The position numbers and the translations under genes are program-made. From contig CAMKTN010000005.1 of the NCBI GenBank assembly GCA_946415705.1, forward strand, positions 32,451 through 96,450: a DNA stretch of 64,000 nt, given 5' to 3'. The stretch comes from an uncultured Prevotellaceae bacterium. GTDB lineage: Bacteria; Bacteroidota; Bacteroidia; Bacteroidales; Bacteroidaceae. This document shows positions 30,841 to 39,880 of the stretch, in pieces; position 1 is the first letter of the stretch, and each line of letters opens with the position of its first letter. Under the pieces are notes generated by a model. It saw only the letters and a program-made list of their open reading frames with translations, did not search any database and was not told the origin of the DNA.

Positions 30841-31842
30841 TTAAACCGTATTAATCATTGCGACGGCAATCATTAAGATGCTCAAAAACAGCACCCACGC
30901 ATTCGTCATCCACGTGTGCGTTAATGCGATGAAATGGGCTGCTGCGGGCACTGTTGCCGCGATGAAAAGGGGAAAAAGTTGATAGTAGTACTGCGGCTGT
31001 AGGAAGATCCAGATGGCCACGATGACTTGCAGGGTCATGTAGCAGTAGTGGTACATGCGCACCTGTATTTTGTCATCGTAGTTCTTGCGCAGATAGTGTA
31101 TGAAGCCCGTCAGCCCTATCAGTCCTATCACGATGAAAGCGGCACTTTCGGCAGGATGGCGCAGGAGGCTGTCGCGCAGGGCCGGGGAGAAGGTGGTGAT
31201 GGGTCCGTGGAAGGGAGCCACCATCTCCTGGGCGTGATGGAAGAGCGGCTGGAAATAGTCGATGGCTGGCAGCTGCTCCGCTACGGACGTCGTGAAGAAG
31301 GCATAGTACATCTGTGCCGTGAGCGCTGTCGTCCAGGCGATATAAGGAGAGAGAAAGCCGCAGACGGCAGCGCCAAGGTTATGCAGGTTGAGGGCGCGCA
31401 GATAGCCTGCCTGGCACCACAGCATGACGGGCATCAGCCACAGGAAGGGTGCCCAGAACAGACTCCCGATGGAGATGGCAAGGGCTGCGTGAAAGGTGTG
31501 CGGCTCCGCATGCGAATTCCTATAGGTGTGCAGCAGGCAGTATAAGGCGACGACGAGGCATAGCTGGCAGAGGAGCCCCGTGCTTATAGGATGCAGGAAA
31601 GCGCAAGCTGCCATGAGGAGCAGGTACAGCGTCGACATCATCTGTGAGCGAATGCGCAGAATGCCGTATTTTGCATTGGCCTCCAGCAGGAAGTAGGTGG
31701 TGACGATGCATGTCAGCCACCCGCCCAGCTGCGGCCACAGATCCCCATGTTGAGGCCACCACCACAATAGCGTCATGACGATGAACCCCACGGGCAATGT
31801 TGCCGAGCTCTCCGCAATCCTATTTTGCAACCGCCTCTTCAC
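30841..31842 (-). CDS. Conserved integral membrane protein of unknown function
   Basis: 333 residues, family not recognised with certainty (it resembles the uncharacterised DUF6427-type proteins of Bacteroidetes). About 9-10 hydrophobic segments, aromatic-rich ([42 protein letters not shown]). No catalytic motif visible. ATGA overlap with the purD stop shows cotranscription with purD; DedA follows. Confidence 0.7.
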   Translation of the reverse strand: MKRRLQNRIAESSATLPVGFIVMTLLWWWPQHGDLWPQLGGWLTCIVTTYFLLEANAKYGILRIRSQMMSTLYLLLMAACAFLHPISTGLLCQLCLVVALYCLLHTYRNSHAEPHTFHAALAISIGSLFWAPFLWLMPVMLWCQAGYLRALNLHNLGAAVCGFLSPYIAWTTALTAQMYYAFFTTSVAEQLPAIDYFQPLFHHAQEMVAPFHGPITTFSPALRDSLLRHPAESAAFIVIGLIGLTGFIHYLRKNYDDKIQVRMYHYCYMTLQVIVAIWIFLQPQYYYQLFPLFIAATVPAAAHFIALTHTWMTNAWVLFLSILMIAVAMINTV

Positions 31843-33143
31843 AAGTCTGCTCCTATGTCCCTGCGGAAGTATTTGCCTTCGAAGGAAATCTGCTGAGCGC
31901 CGGCAAAGCTGCGGGCCAGCGCCTCAGCCTTGTCCTTGCCATAGCTGGAGACGGCGATGACGCGACCGCCGGCAGTCACCAGCTGCCCATCGGCGTTGAC
32001 CCCTGTGCCAGCATGGAAGACCACCGAATCTTCGTTCAACGTTAAACGCTCATCGTTAAACGAGATGACCTTCCCCTTCTCATAATGCCCTGGGTAGCCG
32101 CCGCTGACTAGCATCACGCAGACGGCAGAGCGCTCATCAAATTCAATGGAACGGCTGGCGATGTTGCCTTCGGCAACACCCTCTAACAGATCTACCAGGT
32201 CGCTCTTGATGCGAAGCATCACCGTCTCGGTCTCGGGGTCGCCCATGCGGCAGTTATATTCGATGACCTTCGGCTCGCCGCCACAGTTGATAAGGCCGAA
32301 GAAAATGAAGCCTTTGTAGTCCAGACCTTCGGCTGCCAACCCTTCTACCGTAGGACGAATGATGCGGTCTTCCACCTTTTTCATCCATGCCTTGTCGGCA
32401 AAGGGTACAGGAGAAACAGAGCCCATTCCACCAGTATTCAAACCCGTGTCGCCCTCGCCGATGCGCTTGTAGTCCTTGGCCTCGGGGAGGATCTTATAGT
32501 TATGGCCGTCGGTGAGCACGAAGACGGAACACTCGATGCCGCTCAGGAACTCCTCGATGACTACGCGCGCGGAGGCCTGACCAAACATACCGCCCAGCAT
32601 CTCGCGTAGTTCCTTCTGCGCCTCCTCCAGCGTGGGCAGGATGAGCACACCCTTACCGGCACAGAGGCCGTCGGCCTTCAGCACGTATGGCGGCTGTAAG
32701 GTCTCGAGGAACGCACAGCCCGCTTCCACCTGCGTGCCGTCGAAGGTCTGATAGGCGGCGGTGGGGATGCCGTGGCGCTGCATGAAACCCTTGGCGAAGT
32801 CCTTGGAGCCTTCCAGCTGGGCACCAGCCTTCGAGGGACCGATGACGGGGATGCCCTTCAGCTGGGCGTCGTCGCGGAAGAAGTCGTAGATGCCCTTCAC
32901 CAACGGGTCTTCGGGCCCCACGACCACCATATTAATATCGTGTTCGAGCACGAAGCGCTTGATACCCTCGAAGTCATCGGCTTTCAAGCCTACGTTCTCG
33001 GATTGGCCACCCTGGGCCAGCGCGATGCCTGCCGTGCCCGCGTTACCCGGCGCGATGTAAAGTTTCTCAATCTTTGGCGACTGTGCCATTTTCCATGCCA
33101 GCGCGTGCTCTCGCCCGCCACTGCCCAACAAAAGGAGGTTCAT
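31839..33143 (-). CDS. purD: Phosphoribosylamine-glycine ligase with class C insertion
   Basis: 434 residues from the ATG at 33143. Second step of purine synthesis, making GAR from phosphoribosylamine, glycine and [20 protein letters not shown] opens the N-domain; ATP-grasp residues around [15 protein letters not shown] and [11 protein letters not shown] (metal ligands). Residues about 361-373 ([13 protein letters not shown]) are coded by a class C run TTAAACGATGAGCGTTTAAC, in frame, in the C-terminal domain where relatives have a short loop. The 5' side is 66 bp from the S9 peptidase stop; purE is elsewhere in this window. Confidence 0.95.
   Translation of the reverse strand: MNLLLLGSGGREHALAWKMAQSPKIEKLYIAPGNAGTAGIALAQGGQSENVGLKADDFEGIKRFVLEHDINMVVVGPEDPLVKGIYDFFRDDAQLKGIPVIGPSKAGAQLEGSKDFAKGFMQRHGIPTAAYQTFDGTQVEAGCAFLETLQPPYVLKADGLCAGKGVLILPTLEEAQKELREMLGGMFGQASARVVIEEFLSGIECSVFVLTDGHNYKILPEAKDYKRIGEGDTGLNTGGMGSVSPVPFADKAWMKKVEDRIIRPTVEGLAAEGLDYKGFIFFGLINCGGEPKVIEYNCRMGDPETETVMLRIKSDLVDLLEGVAEGNIASRSIEFDERSAVCVMLVSGGYPGHYEKGKVISFNDERLTLNEDSVVFHAGTGVNADGQLVTAGGRVIAVSSYGKDKAEALARSFAGAQQISFEGKYFRRDIGADL
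32026..32062. repeat. Class C repeat inside purD
   Basis: CTTCGTTCAACGTTAAACGC then TCATCGTTAAACGAG: TTAAACG units, in frame. Confidence 0.7.
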
Positions 33144-33159
33144 ATTTGTGGATTGATGA

Positions 33160-33209
33160 TTTATGAATGATGATTTTTCAACTGTCAATTTTCAACAGTC
33201 AACTCTCAA
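33160..33209. repeat. Class C repeat, intergenic
   Basis: TCAACTGTCAATTTTCAACA then GTCAACTCTCAACT between purD and the S9 peptidase gene. Confidence 0.55.
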
Positions 33210-35471
33210 CTACTTCAAGTAGTCTTCGAAATAGCGGGTGATGCGTTCGTGGAGGTGTACCTGGTCGGTGCCGAACATGTTATGGCCGTCGCCCGGGTAG
33301 AGGAAGAGGTCGGGTTGCGTGCCGGCATCGATGCTGGCGCGGATGAAGGAGAGGGTGTGCTGCGGCACACAGGTTGGGTCGTTGTAACCCAGGATGATCT
33401 GCAGGCGGCCTTTCAGGTTCTTGGCCTTGGGCAGGAGGCTGCAGGCGGCATAGCCCTCGGGGTTCTGCTCGGGGGTGTCCATATAGCGCTCGCCATACAT
33501 CACCTCATAGTACTTCCAATCCACCACGGGACCGCCGGCGACGCCGACCTTGAAGACATCGGGATAGGTGCACATCAGGTTCGTGGTCATGAAGCCGCCG
33601 AAGCTCCAACCGTGGATGCCCATGCGGTCAGCATCCACGTAGGGCAGGCTCTTCAGGAACTCCACGCCGCAGAGCTGGTCCTTCATCTCCTCCTCGCCCA
33701 GGTGGCGGAAGGTGGCTTGCTCGAACCGCAGGCCGCGGTACTGCGAGCCCCGGTTGTCAAGGACGAAGATGACATAGCCTTTCTGTGCCATGTAGATCTC
33801 CCAGCCACGGAAGTAGTAGCCGCGTGAGGCTTGCACGTTGTGGGCGTGGGGACCGCCATAGACATAGACGACAGTGGGATATTTCTTTGTGGGGTCGAAA
33901 TCGACGGGTTTGATGAGGCGGTAGTAGAGGTCGGTCACGCCGTCGGCGGCCTTGATGCTGCCGCCGGTGATCTCAGGTACGTTGTAGTCCTTCCACGGGT
34001 CTTCAGCCGTGAGGAGGTTCACACTCTTGCCGCTCTTGGTGTCCGTGAGTTCCACGCGACGCGTTACTGTAGGCGATGAATAGGTGTCAATAAGCTGTGC
34101 GCCCGAGACACTCAGCGTAGCGCTATGCACCCCTTCACCCGCTGAGAGGAGGGTTGGAAGCGCTTGGCTATCTTTAATCTTTAATCCTTTATCTTTAATC
34201 TCCACCTTGTGAATCGTATGGTGCAGGGGATGGGTGACATTACCGATGAAAAGTGCTGTTTTCTCCTTTTGGTTGAAGCCCAGGAAGTCACGCACAGTGA
34301 AGTCGCCGGGTGTCAGCAGCGTCACGGCGATATGGTCGCAGGTGGTGCCGCCGCCCGCTGCCTCGCGCCATTCGGGGTATGTCTTCTTGCAAAGGTTGAT
34401 GAGATAGAGGTGGTTCCAGTTGTCGCGGCTGCTTTGCATCACGGCCTTGGTGGCATCCCATGGCAGGAATGTCAGGGTGTGCAGGGGCTCCACGTACTTC
34501 GGGTGCTTCTCCTCGATGAGGGGCTCTGCCTCTTTCGCACCGGTGGCGGCGTCATAGCCGAAGAGCTGCATGAAGTCCTGGTCGCGGTTGAGCTCGAAGA
34601 CATACAGCTTCTGGCCATCGGGAGCCCACGAGAGGTTGGTCATGTAATCGGTCTGGGGCTTCGGGTTTTGCAGCCACACGGTCTTGCCCGTGGGCACGTC
34701 GAAGACAGCCACGCTGACATCCTCGGACTCCTCGCCCGCCATCGGGTACTTATCAACATAGGTGGTGGCGATGCGTTGGGTGATATCCACCTGCGGGTAG
34801 CTGGGGATGCGGCTCTGGTTCTTCTTGTAGAACGCCAGGCGCTGACCGTCGGGGCTCCAGAACAAGCCGCTGGAAATGCCAAATTCCTCGCGGCTGACGC
34901 TGTGGCCATAGACGATGTCATCGGCGCCGTCCGTCGTGAGCTGCGTGCGCTGGCCGTCGGCCGTCTGCACGAAGACATTCGAGCCGATGCAGTAGGCCAT
35001 CGCGCGGCTCTCCTTGTTCCAAACCAGCCCTGTGGCACCTTCCTGAATAGGGCCGCGCCACACGACTTCCTTCTTCTCGAAGTCGATGAGGATGATCTCC
35101 TTGGGTGTCTGCACCTTTACAACGGGCTGTTCGGCGTAGGGGAATGTGAGGTTCGTGCACGAGTGCACCATCTTCTCCCCCAGAATGCCATTCAACTCAT
35201 CCACCGTGAACAGCTTTAAACTTTCAACCTTCAACTTTAAACTCCTTATGGCCTTCGCCTCGTCCACGGTCAGTTCTATGGCTTTTTCGCCCCACCAGGT
35301 GGTGAACATGTACTTGGGTTGGAGGTTCCAGAAGGTGGAGCCGCCCGGCATGAGGTCATCGAGCGTGAAGCTCTTCTTCGTGGTGGCTTGCGGCACCACG
35401 GGAGTTGCAGTTTGTGCCATCGTTGTCAGCGCGGCCAGCAGTGCGACCGCCAAGCATTGTATTCGTTTCAT
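33210..35471 (-). CDS. S9 family serine peptidase (DPP-IV-like), exported
   Basis: 753 residues with signal peptide (1-19, ending ALTTMAQ). N-terminal eight-bladed propeller region (about 50-500) and C-terminal alpha/beta hydrolase with Ser623 in GWSFGGF, Asp698 in YNDPT and His730 in DGHNMF. Such periplasmic dipeptidyl peptidases release dipeptides (often Xaa-Pro) for amino-acid-fermenting Bacteroidales. Two in-frame class C inserts: about 75-88 (IRSLKLKVESLKLF) and 423-441 (EIKDKGLKIKDSQALP). The second shares the EIKD..LK.KD.QA.P pattern with the mnmG insert. TACTTTTG at 35515-35508 is the likely promoter. Confidence 0.93.
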   Translation of the reverse strand: MKRIQCLAVALLAALTTMAQTATPVVPQATTKKSFTLDDLMPGGSTFWNLQPKYMFTTWWGEKAIELTVDEAKAIRSLKLKVESLKLFTVDELNGILGEKMVHSCTNLTFPYAEQPVVKVQTPKEIILIDFEKKEVVWRGPIQEGATGLVWNKESRAMAYCIGSNVFVQTADGQRTQLTTDGADDIVYGHSVSREEFGISSGLFWSPDGQRLAFYKKNQSRIPSYPQVDITQRIATTYVDKYPMAGEESEDVSVAVFDVPTGKTVWLQNPKPQTDYMTNLSWAPDGQKLYVFELNRDQDFMQLFGYDAATGAKEAEPLIEEKHPKYVEPLHTLTFLPWDATKAVMQSSRDNWNHLYLINLCKKTYPEWREAAGGGTTCDHIAVTLLTPGDFTVRDFLGFNQKEKTALFIGNVTHPLHHTIHKVEIKDKGLKIKDSQALPTLLSAGEGVHSATLSVSGAQLIDTYSSPTVTRRVELTDTKSGKSVNLLTAEDPWKDYNVPEITGGSIKAADGVTDLYYRLIKPVDFDPTKKYPTVVYVYGGPHAHNVQASRGYYFRGWEIYMAQKGYVIFVLDNRGSQYRGLRFEQATFRHLGEEEMKDQLCGVEFLKSLPYVDADRMGIHGWSFGGFMTTNLMCTYPDVFKVGVAGGPVVDWKYYEVMYGERYMDTPEQNPEGYAACSLLPKAKNLKGRLQIILGYNDPTCVPQHTLSFIRASIDAGTQPDLFLYPGDGHNMFGTDQVHLHERITRYFEDYLK
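34168..34204. repeat. Class C repeat inside the S9 peptidase gene, copy 2
   Basis: TCTTTAATCTTTAATCCTTT then ATCTTTAATCTC; matches the mnmG block at 16410-16445 closely. Confidence 0.75.
35208..35250. repeat. Class C repeat inside the S9 peptidase gene, copy 1
   Basis: GCTTTAAACTTTCAACCTTC then AACTTTAAACTCC, in frame. Confidence 0.7.
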
Positions 35472-35507
35472 AAAGTGGCTGCGCCCTCATTGTAGAATAA
35501 CGCTTCG

Positions 35508-35515
35508 CAAAAGTA
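35508..35515 (-). promoter_or_regulatory. -7 box for the S9 peptidase gene
   Basis: Minus-strand TACTTTTG, 36 bp before the ATG. Confidence 0.65.
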
Positions 35516-35651
35516 CCGCATTTTCCATCCTCCACCAAACTTTTTCATGAAAAAGTGAAATTATTTGATGATTAGCATACACCCCGCTGCTACATCGAGC
35601 GGCGGGGTGCTATAAATGTTGCCAATTGGTAGTCTGTTTCTGTGGCTGCAA

Positions 35652-36251
35652 TCAGTCGATACCGATGATGCGGCGGGCGCCGGTGTAGCGGCGTGTCCAG
35701 TAGCCGTCGGATGAGGAGTCGATGCGGACGCCGCGTGAGGTGCTGGCGTGGATGAAGTTGAAGGTGCCTTCCTCGGCATTCACGTGGGTGACAATACCAA
35801 CATGGTTGACAGCCTTACCGCCGCGACCGAAGAAAACGAGGTCGCCGGGCATGAGGTCGCTGATGCTCTGGATGGCTTCGCCCTGGGTGTGCTGCTCTTG
35901 CGAGGAGCGCTTCAGGGTAATGCCCAAGTGCTTGAAGACATAGCTGGTGAAGCCAGAGCAGTCGAAGGCCTTGGGGCCGACACTGCCGCGGCTATAGCGC
36001 GCACCGATTTGGTTCTTGGCCGTGGAGATGAGGTCGTTGGCGATGGCTGAAGTGATTTTGTTGGCAAAATTATGGGTAGCCATCAAGGTTTCAGAAAGCG
36101 GTGCGGTCTTCTGCATCTCTTTCATGATATGCTGCGACGAGGCATCGAGGACGATGTCATCGGGCTGTGTAGCTACGACACGATGGCGCAGGGGACTCTT
36201 TGCGAATCCCACGCTACTGAGGCATAATAAGATGATAATGAACTTCTTCAT
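35652..36251 (-). CDS. NlpC/P60 family cell-wall endopeptidase, exported
   Basis: 199 residues from MKKFIIILLC; signal peptide 1-17. The NlpC/P60 domain (about 80-190) has catalytic Cys98 in AFDCSGFT, His150 in VNHVGI and the third polar residue His168 in FIHAS. It cleaves peptide stems of peptidoglycan (D-glutamyl-diaminopimelate type bonds). The N-terminal 60 residues have no recognised domain. A TACTTTTG box lies at 36318-36311. Confidence 0.92.
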   Translation of the reverse strand: MKKFIIILLCLSSVGFAKSPLRHRVVATQPDDIVLDASSQHIMKEMQKTAPLSETLMATHNFANKITSAIANDLISTAKNQIGARYSRGSVGPKAFDCSGFTSYVFKHLGITLKRSSQEQHTQGEAIQSISDLMPGDLVFFGRGGKAVNHVGIVTHVNAEEGTFNFIHASTSRGVRIDSSSDGYWTRRYTGARRIIGID

Positions 36252-36310
36252 AACCTTTTTTTGCATCGTGAAAACCCTCTAAAAGAAGGGGGATGTCCGG
36301 TAAGTCGGTG

Positions 36311-36318
36311 CAAAAGTA
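36311..36318 (-). promoter_or_regulatory. -7 box for the NlpC/P60 gene
   Basis: Minus-strand TACTTTTG then CACCG, 59 bp before the ATG. Confidence 0.6.
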
Positions 36319-36399
36319 GTGGTTTTTAGCGACATAGCGATGAGTATTGACATTTTATGTGTATTTTTAACACTATTATTTGCTTTATGTCAAGAGAAT

Positions 36400-36431
36400 A
36401 AAAAAAGGCCGCCCAGAATACCAGGCGGCCC
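36400..36431 (-). terminator. Rho-independent terminator of cysS
   Basis: GGCCGCC / GGCGGCC stem with 10-nt loop, followed on the minus strand by TTTTTTTATTC. Confidence 0.9.
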
Positions 36432-36447
36432 CATTAGTTCATGTATA

Positions 36448-37953
36448 TCATTTATTTAGGGTCCAGGTGGCACCGTCCTTGGTGTCTTTTACCTCAAAGC
36501 CGAAAGCAGCGAGAGAGTCGCGAATCTTGTCGCTCGTGGCCCAGTCCTTGTTGGCTTTGGCGATGGCGCGCTGCTCCAGAAGCATGTCCACGACATGGCC
36601 GAAGGCTTCCTCGCGGGCCGCGTTGCCGCCGGATGATGAAAGTTGAGCGTTGACTGTTGACAAGCCGAGGATGTCCTCAGCGAAGAGGTGCATGGTGGCT
36701 GCGAGCTCCTCGAAGTCGGCAGCGCTGATGGTGCCTTTGTGGTCAAGAACACGATTGATGGTAGAGCAGGCTTCGAAGAGGTGGCTGATGACGGTGGGGG
36801 AGGCGAGGTCGTCGTTCATGGCGTCATAGCACTTCTGACGCAGCTCGCTGACGACCTTGTGTGTCTCGGCATCGCTCTCAGCGGCGGGGGTGATGCGCTT
36901 GAGGTCGGCGATGGCACCCATCAGGCGTTGCAGTCCCTTCTCGGCAGCCTGCAGCGCCTCGTTGGAGAAATCAACGGTGCTGCGGTAGTGGGCTTGCAGG
37001 ATGAAGAAGCGGATGGTCATGGGTGAGTAGGCCTGCGAGAGCTTCTCATGGCTGCCCGTGAAGAACTCGTTGAGCGTGATGAAGTTGCCCAATGACTTGC
37101 CCATCTTCTGGCCGCCGATGGTGACCATATTGCAGTGCATCCAATAGTTGACCATATCGGAGCCTTGGCTGGCTACGGCCTGCGCAATCTCACATTCGTG
37201 GTGGGGGAACACGAGATCCATGCCACCGCCGTGGATGTCAAAGTGACTGCCTAAGTACTTGCGACCCATTGCCGTGCACTCGCAGTGCCAGCCGGGGAAG
37301 CCGTCGCTCCAGGGCGAAGGCCAGCGCATGATATGCTCTGGCTGTGCACATTTCCAGAGGGCGAAATCTACTTGGTTGTGCTTCTCGCTTTGGCCGTCCA
37401 GCTCGCGGCTGTTATTGATGACATCGGTGAGGTTGCGGCCACTGAGTTTTCCATACTTATACTTTGCGTTGTATTTCTCTACGTCGAAATAGACGCTACC
37501 CTTGCTCTCGTAGGCGAAGCCATTGTCCAAGATTTCTTTGACCAACTGGATTTGCTCAATGATATGTCCGGTGGCGTGAGGCTCTATCGATGGCGGCAGG
37601 CAGTTGAGGGCTTTCATGGCATCGTGGAAGCGGTTCGTGTAGTACTGCGCCACCTCCATGGGCTCCAGCTCCTCCAGACGTGCCTTCTTGGCAATCTTGT
37701 CCTCGCCCTCGTCGGCATCGTGCTCCAAGTGGCCCACATCCGTGATGTTGCGGACATAGCGCACCTTGTAGCCGATGTGCTGCAGGTAGCGGAACAGAAG
37801 GTCGAAGGTGATGGCCGGACGGGCGTGACCCAGATGGGCGTCGCCATAGACCGTGGGGCCGCAGACGTACATGCCCACGCGGCCTTCCACAACAGGCTTG
37901 AACAAAACCTTAGTTCTGCTCAGCGTATTATATATTAGTAAGGGTTGGTTCAT
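36448..37953 (-). CDS. cysS: Cysteinyl-tRNA synthetase
   Basis: 501 residues. Class I synthetase: Cys31 zinc ligand before HLGHA (40-44, HIGH motif), zinc/His region CECTAMG and [10 protein letters not shown] (249-258), and KMGKS (283-287, KMSKS motif with Gly in place of Ser). The C-terminal DALR-type helical region follows. Residues about 431-438 (LSTVNAQLS) come from a class C repeat (GTTGAGCGTTGACTGTTGAC on the plus strand), in frame at a linker. Monocistronic: terminator after it; AT-rich repeat block before it. Confidence 0.97.
   Translation of the reverse strand: MNQPLLIYNTLSRTKVLFKPVVEGRVGMYVCGPTVYGDAHLGHARPAITFDLLFRYLQHIGYKVRYVRNITDVGHLEHDADEGEDKIAKKARLEELEPMEVAQYYTNRFHDAMKALNCLPPSIEPHATGHIIEQIQLVKEILDNGFAYESKGSVYFDVEKYNAKYKYGKLSGRNLTDVINNSRELDGQSEKHNQVDFALWKCAQPEHIMRWPSPWSDGFPGWHCECTAMGRKYLGSHFDIHGGGMDLVFPHHECEIAQAVASQGSDMVNYWMHCNMVTIGGQKMGKSLGNFITLNEFFTGSHEKLSQAYSPMTIRFFILQAHYRSTVDFSNEALQAAEKGLQRLMGAIADLKRITPAAESDAETHKVVSELRQKCYDAMNDDLASPTVISHLFEACSTINRVLDHKGTISAADFEELAATMHLFAEDILGLSTVNAQLSSSGGNAAREEAFGHVVDMLLEQRAIAKANKDWATSDKIRDSLAAFGFEVKDTKDGATWTLNK
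36640..36663. repeat. Class C repeat inside cysS
   Basis: AAGTTGAGCGTTGACTGTTG then ACAA: TTGA units of the same kind as at 1608-1645. Confidence 0.65.
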
Positions 37954-37974
37954 CGTTGTATGGGGTTTTTAATA

Positions 37975-38032
37975 AGATTTATTGGACTTATGGGGCTAAT
38001 GGGCCTTATAGGGCTAATGGGCTTATAAGCCG
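37975..38032. repeat. Class C-like repeat upstream of cysS
   Basis: TTATTGGACTTATGGGGCTA then ATGGGCCTTATAGGGCTAAT and GGGCTTATAAG; GGGCTAAT/GGGCTTAT units of about 9-10 bp, related to 18888-18925. Confidence 0.6.
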
Positions 38033-39184
38033 TCAACATCGCCCATCGGCGTGGATAATCTCCAGCAGCCTTTCTACGGCCTCTTCCTCCGGGATATTCT
38101 TTTCCACACACTCCTTGCCGCGATAGAGGCTGACTTTGCCGCGGGCGGCGCCAACATAGCCGTAGTCAGCATCGGCCATCTCGCCGGGACCATTGACGAT
38201 GCAACCCATGATAGCGATCTTCAGACCCGTAAGATGGTTGGTGGCTGCCTTGATGCGCTGGATGGTGGCAGGCAGGTCGTAGAGGGTGCGACCGCAGCCG
38301 GGGCAGGAGATATACTCCGTCTTAGTGAAGCGCAGGCGGGCCGCTTGCAATAGCGCGTAGGCCACGGGAATCTCATTCTCGGGCGGCTCGCTGAGCGACA
38401 CGCGAATCGTGTCGCCGATGCCATCGATGAGCAGTGCTCCGATGCCAACGGCGCTCTTCAGGCGTCCGTCCTCACCCTCGCCAGCCTCGGTGACGCCGAG
38501 GTGCAGGGGGAAGGTCATCCCTTCGGCATCCATCGCCTGACACAAGAGGCGCACGCTCTCCACCATCACCACCGTGTTGGAGGCTTTGATGGACACCACC
38601 ACATTCAGGAACTGTTCCTTCATGCAGACGCGCAGGAACTCCATGCAGCTCTCCACGATGCCGGCGGGCGTGTCGCCATAGCGCGACATGATGCGGTCTG
38701 AGAGTGAGCCGTGGTTCACGCCGATGCGCACAGCTGTGCCATGCTCGCGGCAGATGTTGAGGAAGGGCACGAGGCGGTCCTCTATCTTCTGCAGTTCAGC
38801 GGCATACTCCTCGTCGGTATATTCCAGCTTCTTGAACTGGCGTGCAGCATCTACGTAGTTGCCGGGGTTGATGCGCACCTTCTCGCAGTAGCGCGCTGCC
38901 ACATCAGCCACAGCAGGGTTGAAATGCACATCGGCCACGAGGGGCACGTCGCAGCCTGCAGCCCGTACGCGTTCGCGAATCACTTTCATATTCTCAGCCT
39001 CGCGAACACCCTGGGCGGTCAGGCGCACCAGCTCACCGCCAGCGGCTGCAATCTTCAGGATCTGCTCTACGCAGCCGTCGGTGTCCATCGTGCTCGTCGT
39101 GCACATCGACTGCACGCGGACAGGGTTGCTGCCGCCGATGCCGATGTTGCCGACACGCACTTCATGGGTATTTCTTCTTTTCAC
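38033..39184 (-). CDS. ispG: 4-hydroxy-3-methylbut-2-enyl diphosphate synthase, short form
   Basis: 383 residues. IspG carries out the [4Fe-4S]-dependent reductive ring opening of MEcPP in the MEP isoprenoid pathway. TIM-barrel N-domain beginning GNIGIGGSNPVRVQSMCTT; C-domain with Cys294/Cys297 (CPGCG), Cys328 (MGCIVNGPGE) and Glu335. Many Bacteroidetes IspG proteins are, to my knowledge, about 600 residues because of an inserted A* domain between the barrel and the CPGCG domain; here AYALLQAARLRFTKTEYISC runs straight across, so the insert is absent. Followed downstream of purE by 9 bp, same strand. Confidence 0.95.
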   Translation of the reverse strand: MKRRNTHEVRVGNIGIGGSNPVRVQSMCTTSTMDTDGCVEQILKIAAAGGELVRLTAQGVREAENMKVIRERVRAAGCDVPLVADVHFNPAVADVAARYCEKVRINPGNYVDAARQFKKLEYTDEEYAAELQKIEDRLVPFLNICREHGTAVRIGVNHGSLSDRIMSRYGDTPAGIVESCMEFLRVCMKEQFLNVVVSIKASNTVVMVESVRLLCQAMDAEGMTFPLHLGVTEAGEGEDGRLKSAVGIGALLIDGIGDTIRVSLSEPPENEIPVAYALLQAARLRFTKTEYISCPGCGRTLYDLPATIQRIKAATNHLTGLKIAIMGCIVNGPGEMADADYGYVGAARGKVSLYRGKECVEKNIPEEEAVERLLEIIHADGRC

Positions 39185-39192
39185 CTTAAACT

Positions 39193-39696
39193 TTAAACCT
39201 TAAATTTATACTTGACCTCGGCAAGCTCTGCGTTTGCCTTTACAATCTTCTGTGCGAGACCTTTCTTGTAGTCGCGCATGCGTGCGGCGAGGGCTTCGTC
39301 GGTGAGTGCCAGCATCTCGCAGGCTAGCACGGCTGCGTTCTGCGCGCCATTCACGCCCATCGTGGCCACTGGGATGCCCGGGGGCATTTGCACGATGGAG
39401 AGGAGGGCATCGAGACCGTCCAACATCCCCTTGATGGGCACGCCGATGACGGGCAATGTCGTCTGTGCCGCGATGACACCGGGCAGTGCTGCCGCCATGC
39501 CGGCGGCGGCGATGATGACCTTCAGGCCGCGACCTTCAGCCTCGCTGGCGAAGCGTTCTACTTCGGCAGGCGTGCGGTGGGCTGAGAGGGCGTTCATCTC
39601 AAACGGCACTTCCATGTCGTTGAGGAACTGGGCAGCTTTCTCCATGACTGGCAGGTCACTGGTGCTGCCCATGATGATGGAAACGAGAGGGGACAT
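39193..39696 (-). CDS. purE: 5-(carboxyamino)imidazole ribonucleotide mutase
   Basis: 167 residues, class I PurE. GSTSDLPVMEKA (10-21), SAHRTP (38-43, catalytic His) and AAAGMAAALPGVIAAQT. It moves the carboxyl group of N5-CAIR to give CAIR in purine synthesis. Starts the purE-ispG pair; a class C repeat lies directly upstream and a TACCTTTG box at 39773-39766. Confidence 0.96.
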   Translation of the reverse strand: MSPLVSIIMGSTSDLPVMEKAAQFLNDMEVPFEMNALSAHRTPAEVERFASEAEGRGLKVIIAAAGMAAALPGVIAAQTTLPVIGVPIKGMLDGLDALLSIVQMPPGIPVATMGVNGAQNAAVLACEMLALTDEALAARMRDYKKGLAQKIVKANAELAEVKYKFKV

Positions 39697-39699
39697 TAT

Positions 39700-39745
39700 A
39701 ATTGAAAATTGAGAATTGAAAATTGAAAATTAAGTGTTGAGAGTT
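39700..39745. repeat. Class C repeat upstream of purE
   Basis: AATTGAAAATTGAGAATTGA then AAATTGAAAATTAAGTG in the 5' leader of purE. Confidence 0.65.
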
Positions 39746-39765
39746 TAGAGTTGCTTTTTTCGCGA

Positions 39766-39773
39766 CAAAGGTA
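39766..39773 (-). promoter_or_regulatory. -7 box for purE-ispG
   Basis: Minus-strand TACCTTTG followed by TCGCG; leader about 65 nt containing class C repeats. Confidence 0.6.
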
Positions 39774-39868
39774 GGCAAAATCCGCGACTTAGTGGCGCGA
39801 ATAACTCCGAAAAACACAAAAATAACACTTCTTCACTAAATAATTGTTTGGATATGGCCAAATATTTG

Positions 39869-39876
39869 TAGTTTTG
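39869..39876 (+). promoter_or_regulatory. -7 box for the SpoIIE phosphatase gene, very close to the ATG
   Basis: TAGTTTTG, with TTTG at 39847-39850 as -33. The ATG (39881) begins 5 bp after the box, so the transcript is expected to be leaderless or nearly so. Confidence 0.65.
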
Positions 39877-39880
39877 CAGC

